From Strobilurus pachycystidiatus (taxonomy: Eukaryota; Basidiomycota; Agaricomycetes; Agaricales; Physalacriaceae), in NCBI GenBank assembly GCA_019915135.1, contig JAHLMK010000007.1:1798001-1862000 (forward strand): a DNA stretch of 64,000 nt. The letters run 5' to 3'. Within the stretch, counting starts at the first letter, position 1. The number at the start of each line of letters is the position of its first letter. The translations under genes were made by a program, and so were the position numbers. The notes below the pieces were generated by a model. It was not told the DNA's origin. It ran no database searches and saw only the letters and a list, made by a program, of their open reading frames with translations. Shown here piece by piece: positions 42,912 to 55,506 of the stretch.

Positions 42912-45024
42912 CTACACCAATAACATTTTCTCCGAGGTCAGTGTGTTCCGCCACTGACAAGGATCGGAGTTTCGTCCCCTGCTACGTGAATCCCAGACAC
43001 GATTCAATAATTTTGGGATAGTAGAGCAATTGCCGACAGCGCCCTCTCCATCCAAGAGCTCCAAGACAGTGTGGCGCATCTCGCCTTTGTCGGTAAGGCT
43101 TCCGCATATGAAGAGCGAGAACACAGTCATTCGCACAACGGACGTCTTGATCGGGGCCGCATACCTCCCCATTTCGGAGAGTACGTGAAATATGTCCAAG
43201 ACACCGTCCGAGATCTCCTGGACATCGGGGTGGTCGCCGGAGACAACCGACCGCAGAAAGAGCATCGCCGACGTGCGAAACATCTCTGAGCAAAAGTGGC
43301 GCTTGACCTGGGTGTCGTCTGTGTAGTCTGTGAGGGGGCTGATGGGTATTTGTAGGCACTTTTCGATATCCTGCGACCGCCTGACGAGGTCGGGGATACT
43401 GAGGGCTCCCATTTCCAGTTGCTCGGCCTTCCAAGTTGAGAGTGTGGCCGTCTCCGCGAGTGCCCACAGAACGCGGCTCTCGCACCCCATGACGGACAGC
43501 ATAGAGAGCTCTTCAGGTAGCTGCAGGGGGTTCGACACGTCGTGCACACCGCTAGCAGAGGGATCGAAGAGTTCCCGGATGTAGCTGAGGAGGATGGGCC
43601 GCTGCTGCGTTGTGATAGCAGCGAGGACATCGAACCAGAGCGCGGCTTTGATGGAGTGTCGTTCGCGCGGCGTGCACAGCATGAGTGCGTGCTGGGGAGT
43701 GGGGAATCGCGAGAAAAGCATCTGAGTATATGTGCAGACGACGTGCAGCCATATGTCCCATTCGCCTTTGCCGCCGTCAAAGAGGAAGGATGATATGACG
43801 ATAAGGGCGGCCCACGCGTCGTCGGCGGTGTACTCATACTTACGCGAGACGACGTTCCGAAGCCGCATGTACTTGTCCCGGATTGCCGTCTCGAGCAGAA
43901 TGGGTATGTTACCACGGGCTGCCCGCTGCTGGTGAATGGAGGCCAAGAGACGGGCGGCTTCGCACGCAAAGCCTTCAAAGCCTTGATTTCCGTTTAGAGC
44001 CTCGAAGATGATGTTCGGAAGGGTGGATCGGTCGACGAGTAGCCACTGCTTGCCTGCTACCTCGTGGATATAGTGTGCTACGAGGGCGTCGGAGAAGCCG
44101 CCAGGAGTAAGCCCGCGTGGAGGCAGGGGGAGGGAGTTCTCCTCTTCGGAGAAGATGTCCTCGATAGAATAGCTGTACGATGCGGATAGAGAATTTGGTC
44201 GAATTGGAATCGCCACCACTGAGAGGACGTGATTAAGTACATGCATAGACTATTTAATAATATTGGTTCTTACTGTTGTCTAAGGTAGACGTAGATGTGA
44301 CTGGCTGGGCCGGGAGAGTAGGATACTGGTGAAATGAGAATGCCGAGTCGTCGAGCGGAAAGTCAAGTTGTGCTACTGCACAGAGGTCAGTAAGTCAGAA
44401 GAACAGTAGTAGAGGACATGGACTTGCCGGAGGGATCGGGGAAGGGGAAATAATCTGGTGTGGCGTTTAGAGGAGTGGACTCGTACATTTCATCGGCTGC
44501 GGCGGCCGGGTGCAGCTCGTAGTGCTCTGAGAATGGACTATCAAAGGAGGACCCGTCATCATCCTCGTCGACGAGACGAAGGAAGGGCAGGTCCGCCGCG
44601 GGCCGAGTGCTGCTCGACGCCTGGTTCTTGATCTTGCCATTGCCTGCCAGGTGGTCCTTTATGCGACGCACAATCTCTGGCTGACGTTCCTGCTGAACGT
44701 GAGCACATGGCGCGGGGCATGGCCGACATCGACTAACCTTGAGCCAATCTGGCCGTTTGGGGCCAAAGCCGAGGCACTGGATGTTGAGACGGGTGCATGC
44801 GCCACACCTGTTGTCCGGATGGCGCTCCTCGTCGCATTTCTGTTTAAGTAGACGCGCAAATGAAAGGGGCAACGATCAGATAGGCTCATAGGCGACGAAC
44901 GCAAATCATAACGCACTTTCCGGCGAATCCGACAAGTGTAACAACCAGACTTGGCGCGTTGCTGGCCCTTGACTTTAGGCGCCCCGGCGCCGTGCTTCTT
45001 GATCCCGTTCTTGGGGTGTGGCAT
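42912..45024 (-). CDS. Zn2Cys6 fungal transcription factor (2)
   Basis: Zinc-cluster regulator. Basic N-terminus (MPHPKNGIKKHGAGAPKVKG), then CYTCRIRRK joined over an intron to KCDEERHPDNRCGACTRLNI and QCLGFGPKRPDWLK. An acidic linker region (LRLVDEDDDGSS) follows. The C-terminal regulatory domain includes FSDALVAHYIHEVAGKQWLL, FEGFACEAARLLASIHQQRA, DDAWAALIVISSFLFDGGKG, MLCTPRERHSIKAALWFDVL, SEMFRTSAMLFLRSVVSG and TVFSLFICGSLTDKGEMRHT. The last matches the C-terminal logic of factor 1 (IFPICLAGCMTDDSTQRD). Three to four introns lie in the first third; the C-terminal part is one long exon of 444 codons. The stop is at 42912-42914. Regulated genes cannot be inferred. Confidence 0.88.
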
Positions 45025-46141
45025 ATCGTCCGTCGACGGGGAGGGTGCAGAGGAGGGCGGCGGCGGCGGTGTGACGGTTATGGTCGAGCAGAGTGTTCAG
45101 TCAGGGAAAGCCTGACTGGACATGATGAGGGGCAGTCCTATATAGAGATTGCTCCCAAAGCAGTTCGCACTTTCCAGCTCCCAATTAGGCCCCAATAGAG
45201 CCCGATCCAGGTCTGATCATCGCGTTAGGCTGTCTGGGGTCTCCGGTGCCTCTCAAAACGGCAATTCTCAAGTCACAGGCAATGGCACGGCAACAGCAAA
45301 GTGTGATCTGCGTTCTCTACCTCCCCGCGCTGGGGATCTGCGCTTCGGCATCCCCAAAAAGCAGAAAACATGCCCATATTCCAATCCACGTTGTCTCTCC
45401 GTCGTGCTGCACGATTCAGATCTACGAATAGCTCAAGATCTCCGCACTTCACAGACCCTGCATGCGGCCAATTGTTATACAATGACTGAATTATCAATCT
45501 CGCATACAACTCGCGGCTCGCCACAGTTTCAAGCCCACATGCTGAAGAAGTCGTCCATCCTATCAAGCTGATGGTGATTCCCGCTCTCATACAAATGGCC
45601 CTCGCGTCGTCGCGACTCACGACTCTTGAACTTTGAAGTTTCTCAACGTTCACGGCGAAACCCGACGAGGTCCAGACTTTCCGCGTTCAGCGGTTGAGTA
45701 GCGCAGAAACCGCCAGACTGAGTTTAATGAACCCACTGATGCCTGAAGTGTCATTCTCTCGGAGTGATCTTGCTCAGTCATTGTTCCAGTAGGTATAGGT
45801 CCATCTCAAAGTATGCCAGGTAAGTAAGTATGTATATGTGATTGAAAGAAAGTCCCACATCCACACCCAACGGCAATGATTATAGTAAAGTTGTGGCACA
45901 TCCCGAAATGAAAGGAAGGTGGAAAGCAATCAAGAACAAGACGCCACACCGGTCAGGGCACGATCAAATGAACGGCACAAATGGGTAAAACAGCAGAATA
46001 CTACTGCCTCGGTGCAGCAGACGAAGATTACAGACAAAGCGGATACATAGCGGACACGGGGCGCGGGAGCGGGAGCGGGCAACGAGCAGCAGAGCGGAAG
46101 CTAAAATCAGCTATGCAAATATGCAGTGACCCGAATAAGGG
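45025..46141. other. Intergenic region
   Basis: Upstream region of transcription factor 2 and 3' flank of the PH-domain gene. Open frames of up to 140 codons on both strands show no recognisable protein. Confidence 0.45.
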
Positions 46142-47715
46142 CTACTTCAGCTCCGTGCCCTCGGGGATAGCGCCACCAGTAAACGTGGACCCACTCGTGC
46201 TGAGTCGTCGAACCTTGCCCCGTAGAGCCGCACCCCCAGTTGAGAATCCTGAGCTGTTCGGGTTGAGATCGGTCGACGGTGACTTGGGTGTTTCGCCAGG
46301 TACACCAGTCCGGCGTGCTATAAGTGCCCTGATGGCCCCGAGCCACTTGATCTCGTCCTCTTCGTTTGGTGCACATAACAGTAAAGTCCGTTTTGTCGTT
46401 ACAATCTTGAAGGCGTGGTCGTTGTGTTCTTCGCCCTCGGGTACGGTGGGTGCCGGAGGTGAGGCGGCGAGAGGGAGGTTTTGTCGGTGTGACTGTAGAT
46501 CGCATTCTAACGCATCCAAAATTTCGGTCAGCGCAAACTGTCGATGAGGTTTCGTGTCCTGATTGAATCTGTCAGGACGCGTGATGGGAAAGATTGTGCA
46601 AAAAGGCTGACCATATGGCTGGCATAATACACAAGCCTTTCCCCAGAGAGCACGAACCAGCGCTTCCGCCAATTCCGCCGCTTGGAGCCGCACTTCATTA
46701 GGTATCCAGATAGAACGCTTTTGGTGGGATCTTTTGCGGTCGTCATGGGGGACTTTGACGGAGATGAAAGGACCACGGGACGACTTTGCGAAGAGACGGA
46801 ATAGGTCCTGTAACCGCCGGGAGACGTATCCTCTGAATCAGAAGAAGCGGTCGCGTTTTGCATATGGGATGGTGGGGACGGGGTGACGGGTGGAGGTGGG
46901 AGACTGCGAGACCTATCGACGTTCGGTATGGGGATGGGGCGAGAGACGGATGATTGTGTCGAGAGCGTTTGCCTGGCCGCGTCGATCTCCTGCACCCATG
47001 CCCGGACCTCGGCTGGAGTCTTTGCCTGGAGATAAAAGGTGCGGACAGGCGAAACAAGGCCAAAGGTGTTCTCGTGTTTCTTGAGGGAGACTTGGGTGCA
47101 CGAGTGGATATCCGACAGATCGAGCAGACGAAGCAGCTGGTACTCGGCGTTGGTCTTGTAGTATGCAAGCTGCGTAGGCCGCAGCACGAACCACCGCTTT
47201 TTCCAGGTCTCGGAGGCGAAATGAGCACACAAGTTAGCAGCATTGACAAAGGAGAGCATACCTTTCTCCGTTCGCCCTTCTTCCACAGATAGCCTGCCTT
47301 AATAACACCGTCGTCGACAGAATTGTGCTTCTCTGCCGTCTTCCAGCCGCCTTCCTCCTCGTCGTCCTCGTCCTCTGTATCCTCGCCGCCACTATTCGAC
47401 CTTGCCTCGGCGATGGATGATAGTGGTGGTTGGGTCACGGCACCGCTATGTGTGAGTGCGCCACCTGCGCCGAAGAAGCCTGGTGACGCCAATGCGGGAA
47501 CATCTGGGGTCAGGATAGAGTCCGAGTCCGACTCTGTGCCGGAGATGGATGCGACGACGACGCTGGGGGGCTGGCGGGAGGTGAGACTGTCAGCGTATTT
47601 TGCCCCACATTCGGGAGCAAATGGGACGGACATTTGGGGTTTTCGCAGCGGAATGGACGGACAGTTTGCGGTGGATTTCCTGGGGAGACGGTGCCGCTGC
47701 AGAGGGCGGCGCCAT
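46142..47715 (-). CDS. Protein with two pleckstrin-homology domains
   Basis: Probably binds phosphoinositides and acts as a membrane adaptor. PH1: IKAGYLWKKGERRK, intron, TWKKRWFVLRPTQLAYYKTN, with TFYLQAKTPAEVRAWVQEID as its C-terminal helix. A Ser/Pro-rich linker follows (SRSLPPPPVTPSPPSHMQNA). PH2: VLSGYLMKCGSKRRNWRKRW, FVLSGERLVYYASHM, then after an intron FKIVTTKRTLLLCAPNEEDE and IKWLGAIRALIARR. The N-terminal part is acidic and disordered (GGEDTEDEDDEEEGGWKTAE). I start at 47715 (MAPPSAAAPSPQEIHRKLS), which splices in phase to PPSVVVASISGTES through a 61-base GTCCGT...GCCAG intron. Alternatives are in-frame ATGs at 47774 and 47633 without that intron. The arrangement recalls TAPP-like double PH proteins. 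Confidence 0.82.
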
Positions 47716-48411
47716 GGCTCGTTGTCGGGGCTGGGATGGGTGTTTGCAATTAAGTACCGCGTTGGCAGGACCAAGCCTTGGCCTCTGACCGAACTGGTGA
47801 CTGATCGCCACGTGGGTGTGAAGTCAGCGTCACTCTAACTTTTCATCTCAGACTCAACCTCAAGACGCGATGCCGCTGCTGTATTCTTGAATACCTGCTG
47901 AGGTACACGGTCAATGCAAGCAAAGAGGAATACATACTTACCTTCCCGTTGTTCAATGCGATCGGTAAGTATGACTCAGACACTGATTCCAATCGTTCGA
48001 GTAGGTCCACACATACACCTAATGTAGGTAAGTAAGTAGTAGCACAGATACGTAGCTAGCTCGCTGCGCCAGAATGCCCGAAGCCCGACCATACCACTAG
48101 CCATCCTATACATGACGGAGGGCAGTGTCGGTACTTAGCTGTGCAGCCCGCCAGTGATCGATACCCTGCTTGCTGTCCATTGCAAGTATCATTCACGCTG
48201 CTCCTAGATAGCTTGAATGCTCACTTTAGCGTCAAACTGGCGCACACCTTGCAGTCATTCTTCAGGATGACCGCCAGCTAAGATAGGGGCTGACCGGATA
48301 TGGGCTGATCGATGGTTATTACCCGAAGCGTGTGATTGACGCGCTTTCCCAATTCCCCATTGCCGTCCCCAAAGTTTAGCTCTGTCCAGTCCTCTTACCA
48401 CCACCACCATC
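47716..48411. other. Divergent upstream region of the PH-domain and ACBP genes
   Basis: About 700 bases between two genes transcribed away from each other. No gene recognised. It holds both promoters; no clear TATA box was assigned. Confidence 0.45.
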
Positions 48412-48970
48412 ATGTCTGAAGCACAGTTCAACAAAGCCGTTGAAATCGTACAGAGCCTCCCGAAAGAGGGCCCCGTCAAGCCTACCCAAGACGACCAGCT
48501 TTACGTGCGTATCATACTCATTGAATGTCTGTTATCTAGGGATCTGACAGCCGTTAACCAGTTTTACTCGTATTACAAGCAAGGTGGGCTGCGATGGCTC
48601 AGATCTGACTAGCCTCTTCAATGATCCACTCTCCAGCCACCATTGGTGACGTGAACACGCCCAAGCCAGGTATGCTTGACTTTGTTGGCAAGGCCAAGTG
48701 GTGAGGCGTCTCCGGTTTTCTTTGTCGCCTGTCGTAACATGTATTGACGGAGATCTATGACATAGGAATGCGTGGAAGAACGTCGAAGGCACTTCGCAGG
48801 AGGAAGCCAGGACTAAGTATGTCGAGAAACTCACGGAGGTAAGATTTCCGGGTCGTCCATATTAAGAGCGTGTATCCGTGGACTAAACACCCCTACAGAT
48901 CCTCAAGAAAGGCGAAACCGACGAGTTCAAGACGTACCTCGATCAGCTTACGTCTGTTGACTCCTTGTAA
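48412..48970 (+). CDS. ACB1: Acyl-CoA-binding protein
   Basis: Small cytosolic carrier of long-chain acyl-CoA esters, supplying them to elongation, desaturation, ceramide and membrane synthesis. The five exons join to [80 protein letters not shown], then [19 protein letters not shown]. The conserved acyl-CoA contacts of the family are present: the YxxYKQAT segment, the Lys in KAKW and the Tyr in KYV. Length is about 107 residues, normal for a one-domain ACBP but with a slightly longer tail (TSVDSL). The four introns are unusually dense for such a short gene. Start and stop (TAA at 48968) are unambiguous. Confidence 0.95.
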
Positions 48971-51609
48971 ATCGATGTTCGCGTGTACGTTTTAAGAAGA
49001 TTTAATCTTGGCAATTTATCAGCCCAACGCTCCGTGTCTTCCCCTCGCTCGTAAGCGCCTTAGCCCTGGTCTCGTGTACTGCGTGTCCCTTCTCTGATTC
49101 AAGAACGGACCTCGGACACCACTTACCATGCTCTTGTCACATCCGCGGCGATGCCATCAATTCGTCTCAACTAAGTAGGTCCATGCTATGGCATTCCGGT
49201 GCTGTGTACATACACTGCTTTGCAATCTTACAGGGCCGTTCCAGCGAACAAATTGAGCTACCAACACCAAACACGTTTTGCTAACAATAACAGAGCAATG
49301 CCAACACCATAAGGTGTGGCGCACGGCACCGTTGGAGTATCAAAACAACATGGCGTTCTCGGAGTGCACCTTGCACTAGTTCGACCGGATATTCCTCGAC
49401 GGCCGCCAAGAACGTTTGAAGACCTCTTCTAGGCCACTTTCTTGTTCTCTTTTGTTGAGTGTTGACGTACTTTGAGAGTCTGTGCCCACAAAATCAAGAA
49501 GGTACCATATTGGGACAGTTTCCCTCCAGTGTCCACCATGATTTCGCATCCACTTCGGAAGGACGAAATCTTCCAGAAGACAAACATATGACTCGGAGGC
49601 TGATGAACAAACGGACATCAGTGGTGTTCTCAAGTGTTGCTTCGCGGGCGCTTAAGCTAAGCGAAGACGTAGGACCGTTGGATCGCAGCGCTGACTACCT
49701 ACATGATGCATGTACGTGCTTATCTAGTCTTCCATGTTCACCGGAGAGTCCGTGAACTCTAGATACACGTTCTGTGTGGCGTAGCCTCGAGGTGTGGCTG
49801 CCTGCCAGTAACTTACGCACGATACCCGAAAGGACGCTCGCCCCTGTACGCGTCGCGTCGGTGTTATCATTTCTCTCTGCATCAGGCGGTCGCGTCTCTC
49901 GGGCTTTCGGGATCGACAGCCAATCCTTCGAGCGCTTATACGAATGGTGCAGCTCGGAGCGCCCGACCAGCAATCTCTGTTCCGAAATGTAAATCCGGTA
50001 AACTCACACTAGATAACGTTACAAGATGGCACGATGCGTCACTGTGCAGCTCGCGTCCGTGCGCATGACCGCCACTCACTGTCCGCATTCGCCACCCGCC
50101 ATCTCAGTCAGGTCTTACCCGATTGAATCCGCTACCTTATGCTTCACGTCCATATGGTGCACCTTCTGCACCCTGTCGCTGATTGGATCTCAGGACAGGA
50201 TCATGGATGCGAAACCTGCAGGATTTCGCTACGCGGGCCCTGGGCTTGCGCACATTGATTCCAGCCTGAGCCGATAGCTGTCGAATCAAGATAATCAAGG
50301 TGAGGTTTCGGTGCAGGCTCACTTTCATCTTCATTTGACAAAAGTGAAAGGTATCTTTAGGCTCATTGAGCATCTTGCACATAGGCCCTCTAAGGTGAAA
50401 TGCCCCTACTGCGGCGCCCGGTCCTCATCCGACGCGGATCTGGTGTGGGAACTGGCATTCGTCGTTTCATCCCAGTTCATCCCTCAGCTTGTCTTTGAGC
50501 GGGCAATCACTGTTACCTCTCTCCTTTCCCTGACCCCACAATTGAGGGTCTTGGTGCTTAGCGGCCGGGTCTTAGCTACCGAGGACAGAGGAGCGTACAT
50601 GTGGCGCGTACAAAGCGTATGCGAGAGACAGAGGCCCTGTTGACAGTTCACCGGATGTTCCACGCATGTAACACAAATAGGTCATGCTGTACCTGGCGTA
50701 CATCCCTCGAAACCACCTAGGACTCGTATGGTTACTGACATTCAGGCCTGACAGGAATCTCAACATGTCGATGCCGGCGGTAGTGCTCCGAAAATACGCA
50801 ATAGCGTAATCGTAATAATTAGAAGTAGGTGCGCATGTTGACTGAAATAGACCTGACGAGACATCGGAGCAGCTGGCAGGATCGGAGTCTGACAACGTAT
50901 ACTAGTAGTTATGTCCCTTTTTCCCATCTGCATGCTCTTCGACGTGCCTTTGTGCAGCGGAGTCATTATGCACTACAAGGAAACACTCAGTCCGGTCTAG
51001 TTCCTGGAAGGCATTCCAAGCGCCACCGATGAATGTGATTGAAGACTTCCAAGATCACCCCCGCATCAGTACCTCATCTTCGAATTCATTCACTGAAATT
51101 TCTTCTTGTTGGAAGTCTGCGATCGGACGAATGACCCACCGACATCTTCATCAATCCAAGTATCGGTGTACTTGCAGAGCCGCCTAGAGATATGAATACG
51201 GATCGTCCAACAGTTCTCATGCCCTCGTGGATGGTGTGTGATTGGTCTACAGAAAAGTTCTTGTTACACAATAGGTAGTAGGTATGTATGTAATGCAATC
51301 CGTCAGTCCGCCAAAGTACTACTAGAAACAAAAAGACCTGAATACGTATTTGGCAGAACAGAGGATCAAGTCGTGAATGTTCGTGAAAGTCATGAACAAC
51401 GAAGCAAAATAAGTAAGTATAGTAAGCAAGAAAAGATGGAGGCAAATCCGACTAGATGAAAAGAAGCACAACATTCTATGATACAGCAGATACCTGCGTG
51501 CTGGTAGGATAGTAGAGTTTTGACAGGAGGATGCAGATAATGATGTGATACAGTGCCAGCAGGCAGACCGAGAACAATATACCCAAAGGAGACAAAGGAA
51601 ACAACGGCC
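48971..51609. other. Long gap with no supported gene
   Basis: About 2.6 kb with only short or unconvincing frames, such as 49376-49633 (-), 50311-50643 (+) and 51086-51445 (-). None gives a recognisable domain or plausible exon chain. No terminal inverted repeats, transposase words or RNA gene were seen. It might hold long UTRs, a non-coding RNA or a decayed gene. Confidence 0.45.
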
Positions 51610-54600
51610 TCACGTAGAGCCGGATGATGAATGTCGACGATCAGGATTGGCCACGTAAAGACTGGCGCGAGGGACCAGACCGTAGTTGACATGAGGGGGT
51701 TTGTGACTTCGATCTTCCACGAACCGCGTATTGGTGGGGGGAGGCGTCACGTCTTGCGACATACGCCGCTCAAAGTCCCGCACGCGCTCGGCGACAGAGG
51801 TCGGGCTGGTCTTGTTACTGGCACTTGATCCCGCGGGAGAAGGGGCAGAGGACGGAGATGGCGTGGTTTTGGTACGAGGTGCGGCGTCGATGAATGTGCT
51901 GTCGACCGGAGAGGTTACAATGGGATGGTCTTCCTCAATGAAGCTGGGTGCTTTGTCATGAGGATCCTCCGCGATGCTGAGACTCGTTGCAGTACTATCT
52001 CGGGTCCTGTTACTGCCAGTCCTGTCTCTCTGGGCGACGTCCATCGCTGCTATCATCCTCTCAATAGCATCGGAATCCGCCGTCCTTACAGACGAGGATG
52101 ATTTGCCATGGGCACCGAAAATCCTAGAGCCTCTTCGAGATGTCGACCCCTTCGAGCCCTTCTTCCCACTAGCTGACCCTGGAGAGTTCTTCCCAGCGCC
52201 AGCACTTTCGGGAGAATTGGAGTGTGCAGAGTGTGTGCTCTCCTCGATGGCGATCAAGCGTGGAGGTGGGTTGGGATCCCGGAAGTCAAGGGTGCCTCTC
52301 CGCGATCGGCCGCTGCTGTGTCGTTCCAATAAACTCGTTCGCGAGAAACGAGCCCACCATGAATCACTGCGACGCATGGGCTTCGGTGCGGGATCAATGA
52401 TGGAGGAAGGACGCGGAGAACGGGCCTCATAAGATGTACGCGAAGTCGCCCTGGATGCGCCATCGAAGGGACTCAAGCCTTCGACAGAGTGAGACTGCGT
52501 GGAGACGGAACTGGGAGCATTGAGAGACTGGCGAGAAGCTTCCGTTACAGGACTGAGAGTATGACCGGCAAAGGTGAAGGGCAACGTAGTCTGGACGGCA
52601 AGACGTGGGGGAGCTGAACCTGTCAGAGACGAGCCCGGGTCGTCGTCGTCATCGTCGTCTCTGTATCTGGAATGACCTTCCTCCGACAGATAATCGAGGA
52701 ATGGGTCACGGTAGCTGCTAGGATTACTCAGGGTGCTGGCGTGGCTGAACTGTCGACGACCGGAGGGTCTATCGGTAACATCGGCCATGCCCATTTCTGC
52801 ATCCCTCATGAGAGAATCACCGTCAGAGAACGGGTCATTTTTCTCTTCCCAAGGTGTCCCAAGAGAGCTTGTCCCACTTGGATCCCGAACGCGTCGCCCG
52901 CCGCCGAGAAGACTTCGAAGAGACCATGCGCTCCTGTTCCTTTCGTAGTCTGGCATGAACACCCGGGTATCTTCATCAGCAAGCATATCGCGTCTCTCTG
53001 GGACCCGACGAGCTGTAAGTGCACGAGCTGCTCCCGCCAGGCCTACACTTCTCAGAATGGTCCACCCTTCGAACTCCCGATCATATCCGCCGGCGACCGG
53101 AAGACGAGTATTGGAGGTGGCGCTTTGAGGAGTCTCCTCTTCGCCGTCGTCTCCATTGTTGTTAAGCGCCACAAACCGACCGTCTTCTCTTCGTTTCCTT
53201 CTCACATACCAGCCGACGACTATGACAAGAGCAAGAGCCCCAAGAACGCCGAGGGTGGTTCCTATTGCGATGGCGGTCGTCCTGCTGTTATTTGCGTTAT
53301 TGCCATCACCTATCGGTTGGCCTCCGCCACTGCCGCCTCCACTTCCGCCCCCGCCGCTGCTGCCCCCACCGTTATCGCCCCCACCACTGCTACCCCCACC
53401 ACTTCCGCCCCCGCCACTGCCGCCACCGCCACTGTCGCCCCCGCCACTGCCGCCACCGCCACTGTCGCCCCCACCACTGCCTCCTCCGCCACTGCCGCCT
53501 CCACTGCTGCCGTCACCACCACCACCATCCGACCCAGTAGTAGAAGTCGGGTTGCCGACACCGGTACCTCCTGTTGTTTGAGTGGGATTGGAAGTTGTCT
53601 GTGTCCCTCCAGGCATCGTCAATGTAGTCGACGATGACGCAGAAGGCGGCGTATAGGAAGTCCCCGTGGTGCCGGAGGCTGAATCGTAGATGATGAGACC
53701 GCTGTCTGCAGGACCAGACGAGCCATAGCCTGTAAAGGTCACGATCAGTAAGAAACGGAGTGACTGAAGATGATTTGCCAACCAAAACCAAAGATGACTT
53801 CGGATCCCACAGCAACAGCAAAATGATCACGGCGCGGGCCAATATTTGAGAGAGCCTCTACTTGTGTCCATGTAGGAGGGTCATGAGAGAAATCTATAAT
53901 CCATCCATCGCTATAAGTATTGAGGAAGTTGCTATCACTTCCTCCGTGTATGAGAACTTTCGTCCCATCCAGACATGTGGCGGCAAAAGCGCGTCGTGGG
54001 GTGGGAAGCGAGGATGTCGAGACAGTCATCGTGGACCACGATATGTTGTCCGACATGAGACCAGTGTCGATAGTCCAAACAGTCGAGAAGGGTAATAATG
54101 TATTTGTAGACTGCTGGTATCCCCCGAAAACGAGAACGCTACCATTCGAGAGAATGCAAGATTTGTGACCAGTTAAATCCGAAGGGCCGTGCTCCGTCGG
54201 GAGTTGCGTGAAGGACTGCTTGTAGGGATTGAAGAGGTAGTGCGATGTGATGGGGTTTTCAGAGCCATCTGCGGTTTCGCCGCCGAATAGGAAGACGTAC
54301 CCAGACGGTACGGTGACGGTAGAGTGTCGAATACGCCTGGTCGGCTCCCCGCCCCATGCCGCCGCTTCCTCCTGCCATACCGGCTTGGAGGGATCGTGGA
54401 TGTTGACTAGCCAAGCAGAATCCGCGCCTGAGGTAAGAACAGTTGAAGATGTCATACCCGGGATCCCGCCAAAAAGCAGGGCATAAGATGAATTTAGCCC
54501 AGAAAGGGTATGCCAAGCGACAGGCGGCGCTTGGGAGGAGGATGGCGAGACAAGCTGCCATGGGGGTGCGGAGGAGTCGAACGCGACCGAGAGGTCGAGA

Positions 54601-54859
54601 GATAGCAGGTCGCTGTCTGTGGGGGCCGACGTGTACGAGTAGGCATTATACTGATCGGTCTTGCCGCCCTGCGAATAGAGAACGCTGTCCATGACAGCGA
54701 CTGCCTGGCCCCATCTGCCGCGGTGTCAGCGCACTATGCTCCGGTAGGATAAGGAAGGGGGGCAGCTGACCTAGGAAGGGGGGTATATGCTGCTACAGAG
54801 TATGCGAGGAACAGTGAAGCGAGCGTCGAACATGGTATAAAGTGGTTGAGTTGTTGCAT
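51610..54859 (-). CDS. Kelch-repeat membrane protein with Gly/Ser-rich stalk
   Basis: Probable single-pass surface protein. N-terminus MQQLNHFIPCSTLASLFLAY followed by SVAA looks like a signal peptide; the first exon splices to WGQAVAVMDSVLYSQGG. Kelch repeats follow, with paired Gly and aromatic residues: SYALLFGGIPG, GYVFLFGGETADGSE, GSVLVFGGYQQSTNTL, TKVLIHGGSDSNFLNTYSD and SEVIFGFGGYGSSG. After a Ser/Thr-rich part comes a GGGSGGGDSGGG-type stalk (about 53330-53520), a membrane segment (AIAIGTTLGVLGALALVIVV) stopped by RRKRRE, and a cytoplasmic tail of about 500 residues. The tail is Ser-rich and without a recognised domain. The start at 54859 is chosen because only this frame gives the signal peptide and a phase-correct splice. 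The function is unknown; a wall or stress sensor is a guess from architecture alone. Confidence 0.85.
53330..53520. repeat. Gly/Ser-coding minisatellite in the kelch gene
   Basis: On the + strand this is a run of CCGCCACTGCCGCC-like and CCACCACTG-like blocks, which encode GGGSGGGDSGGG units on the - strand. Unit boundaries are irregular. Such tracts often change length between strains. Confidence 0.8.
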
Positions 54860-55506
54860 GAAGATCGAGTTGAACGGAATAGATATAGAGCAGGAGATGA
54901 GTGCTCAAAGATACATGGAGGTGACGTGGATCGTTATGAGGTCGTTACTATAAACCTTGGAGGTGATTTGGAGCAGAGGAGCAGAACAACCCAGGCACCG
55001 CCACTGGAAATCAACAGGGACAATCTTGGTCATCGCTTATGACGCATGAACCGACACCGCAGTTTATCAACGTCTCCAAGTGCGCATGTACTGATAAAAT
55101 TGAGCATCAGCGCATATTAAATAGCCCAAAGGTCTGTTGTGAGAGCCATCAAAATATCAGAAAGCACCCTCCCAGTACAACTCCGTATTCAGAGTCACGG
55201 AACTGTTCCCAATGTTTGTCTTGGACTCAGCGATGCGCGGCGGCCGATGAGGCGCACTGCTCTTCCTCTCGTCGCTGTGACTACGAAACCACGCGGGCGC
55301 CGCCCCACTTCGCTCGTAATCAACTTCCATAGAAATGCTTGCCTATCGTCATTCGAGGGAAAGCTCCGACGAAAACATCGGGTCTCAATTCTCTTTGCCC
55401 TCCCAAGTCATTAGTCAGGGTATAGATTCAACTCCTCATACTTCTACATTTTTGCCGAGGAGTGCAGCTTTTATAATAAGATACTGTAAATACTGCAAAC
55501 CTCGAA
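54860..55506. other. Intergenic region: kelch promoter and CYP51 3' flank
   Basis: No gene recognised. Open frames up to 97 codons on the + strand have no support. Confidence 0.45.

Noticed and set aside
44392..45024. Regulation of the xylanase array by the two Zn2Cys6 genes
   Set aside because: They lie more than 22 kb away with unrelated genes between, and they are not recognisable as XlnR-type regulators.
46743..47774. PH-domain gene start at 47774 (MVLPTRYLIANTHP)
   Set aside because: The first residues look like a frame shadow. A start at 47715 with a 61-base intron gives a better N-terminus, though this is not certain.
53156..53581. Pro/Leu-rich + strand frame (PPPLPPPPLSPP type)
   Set aside because: It is the reverse of the Gly/Ser stalk repeat of the kelch gene, whose frame continues through a membrane segment and splices properly.
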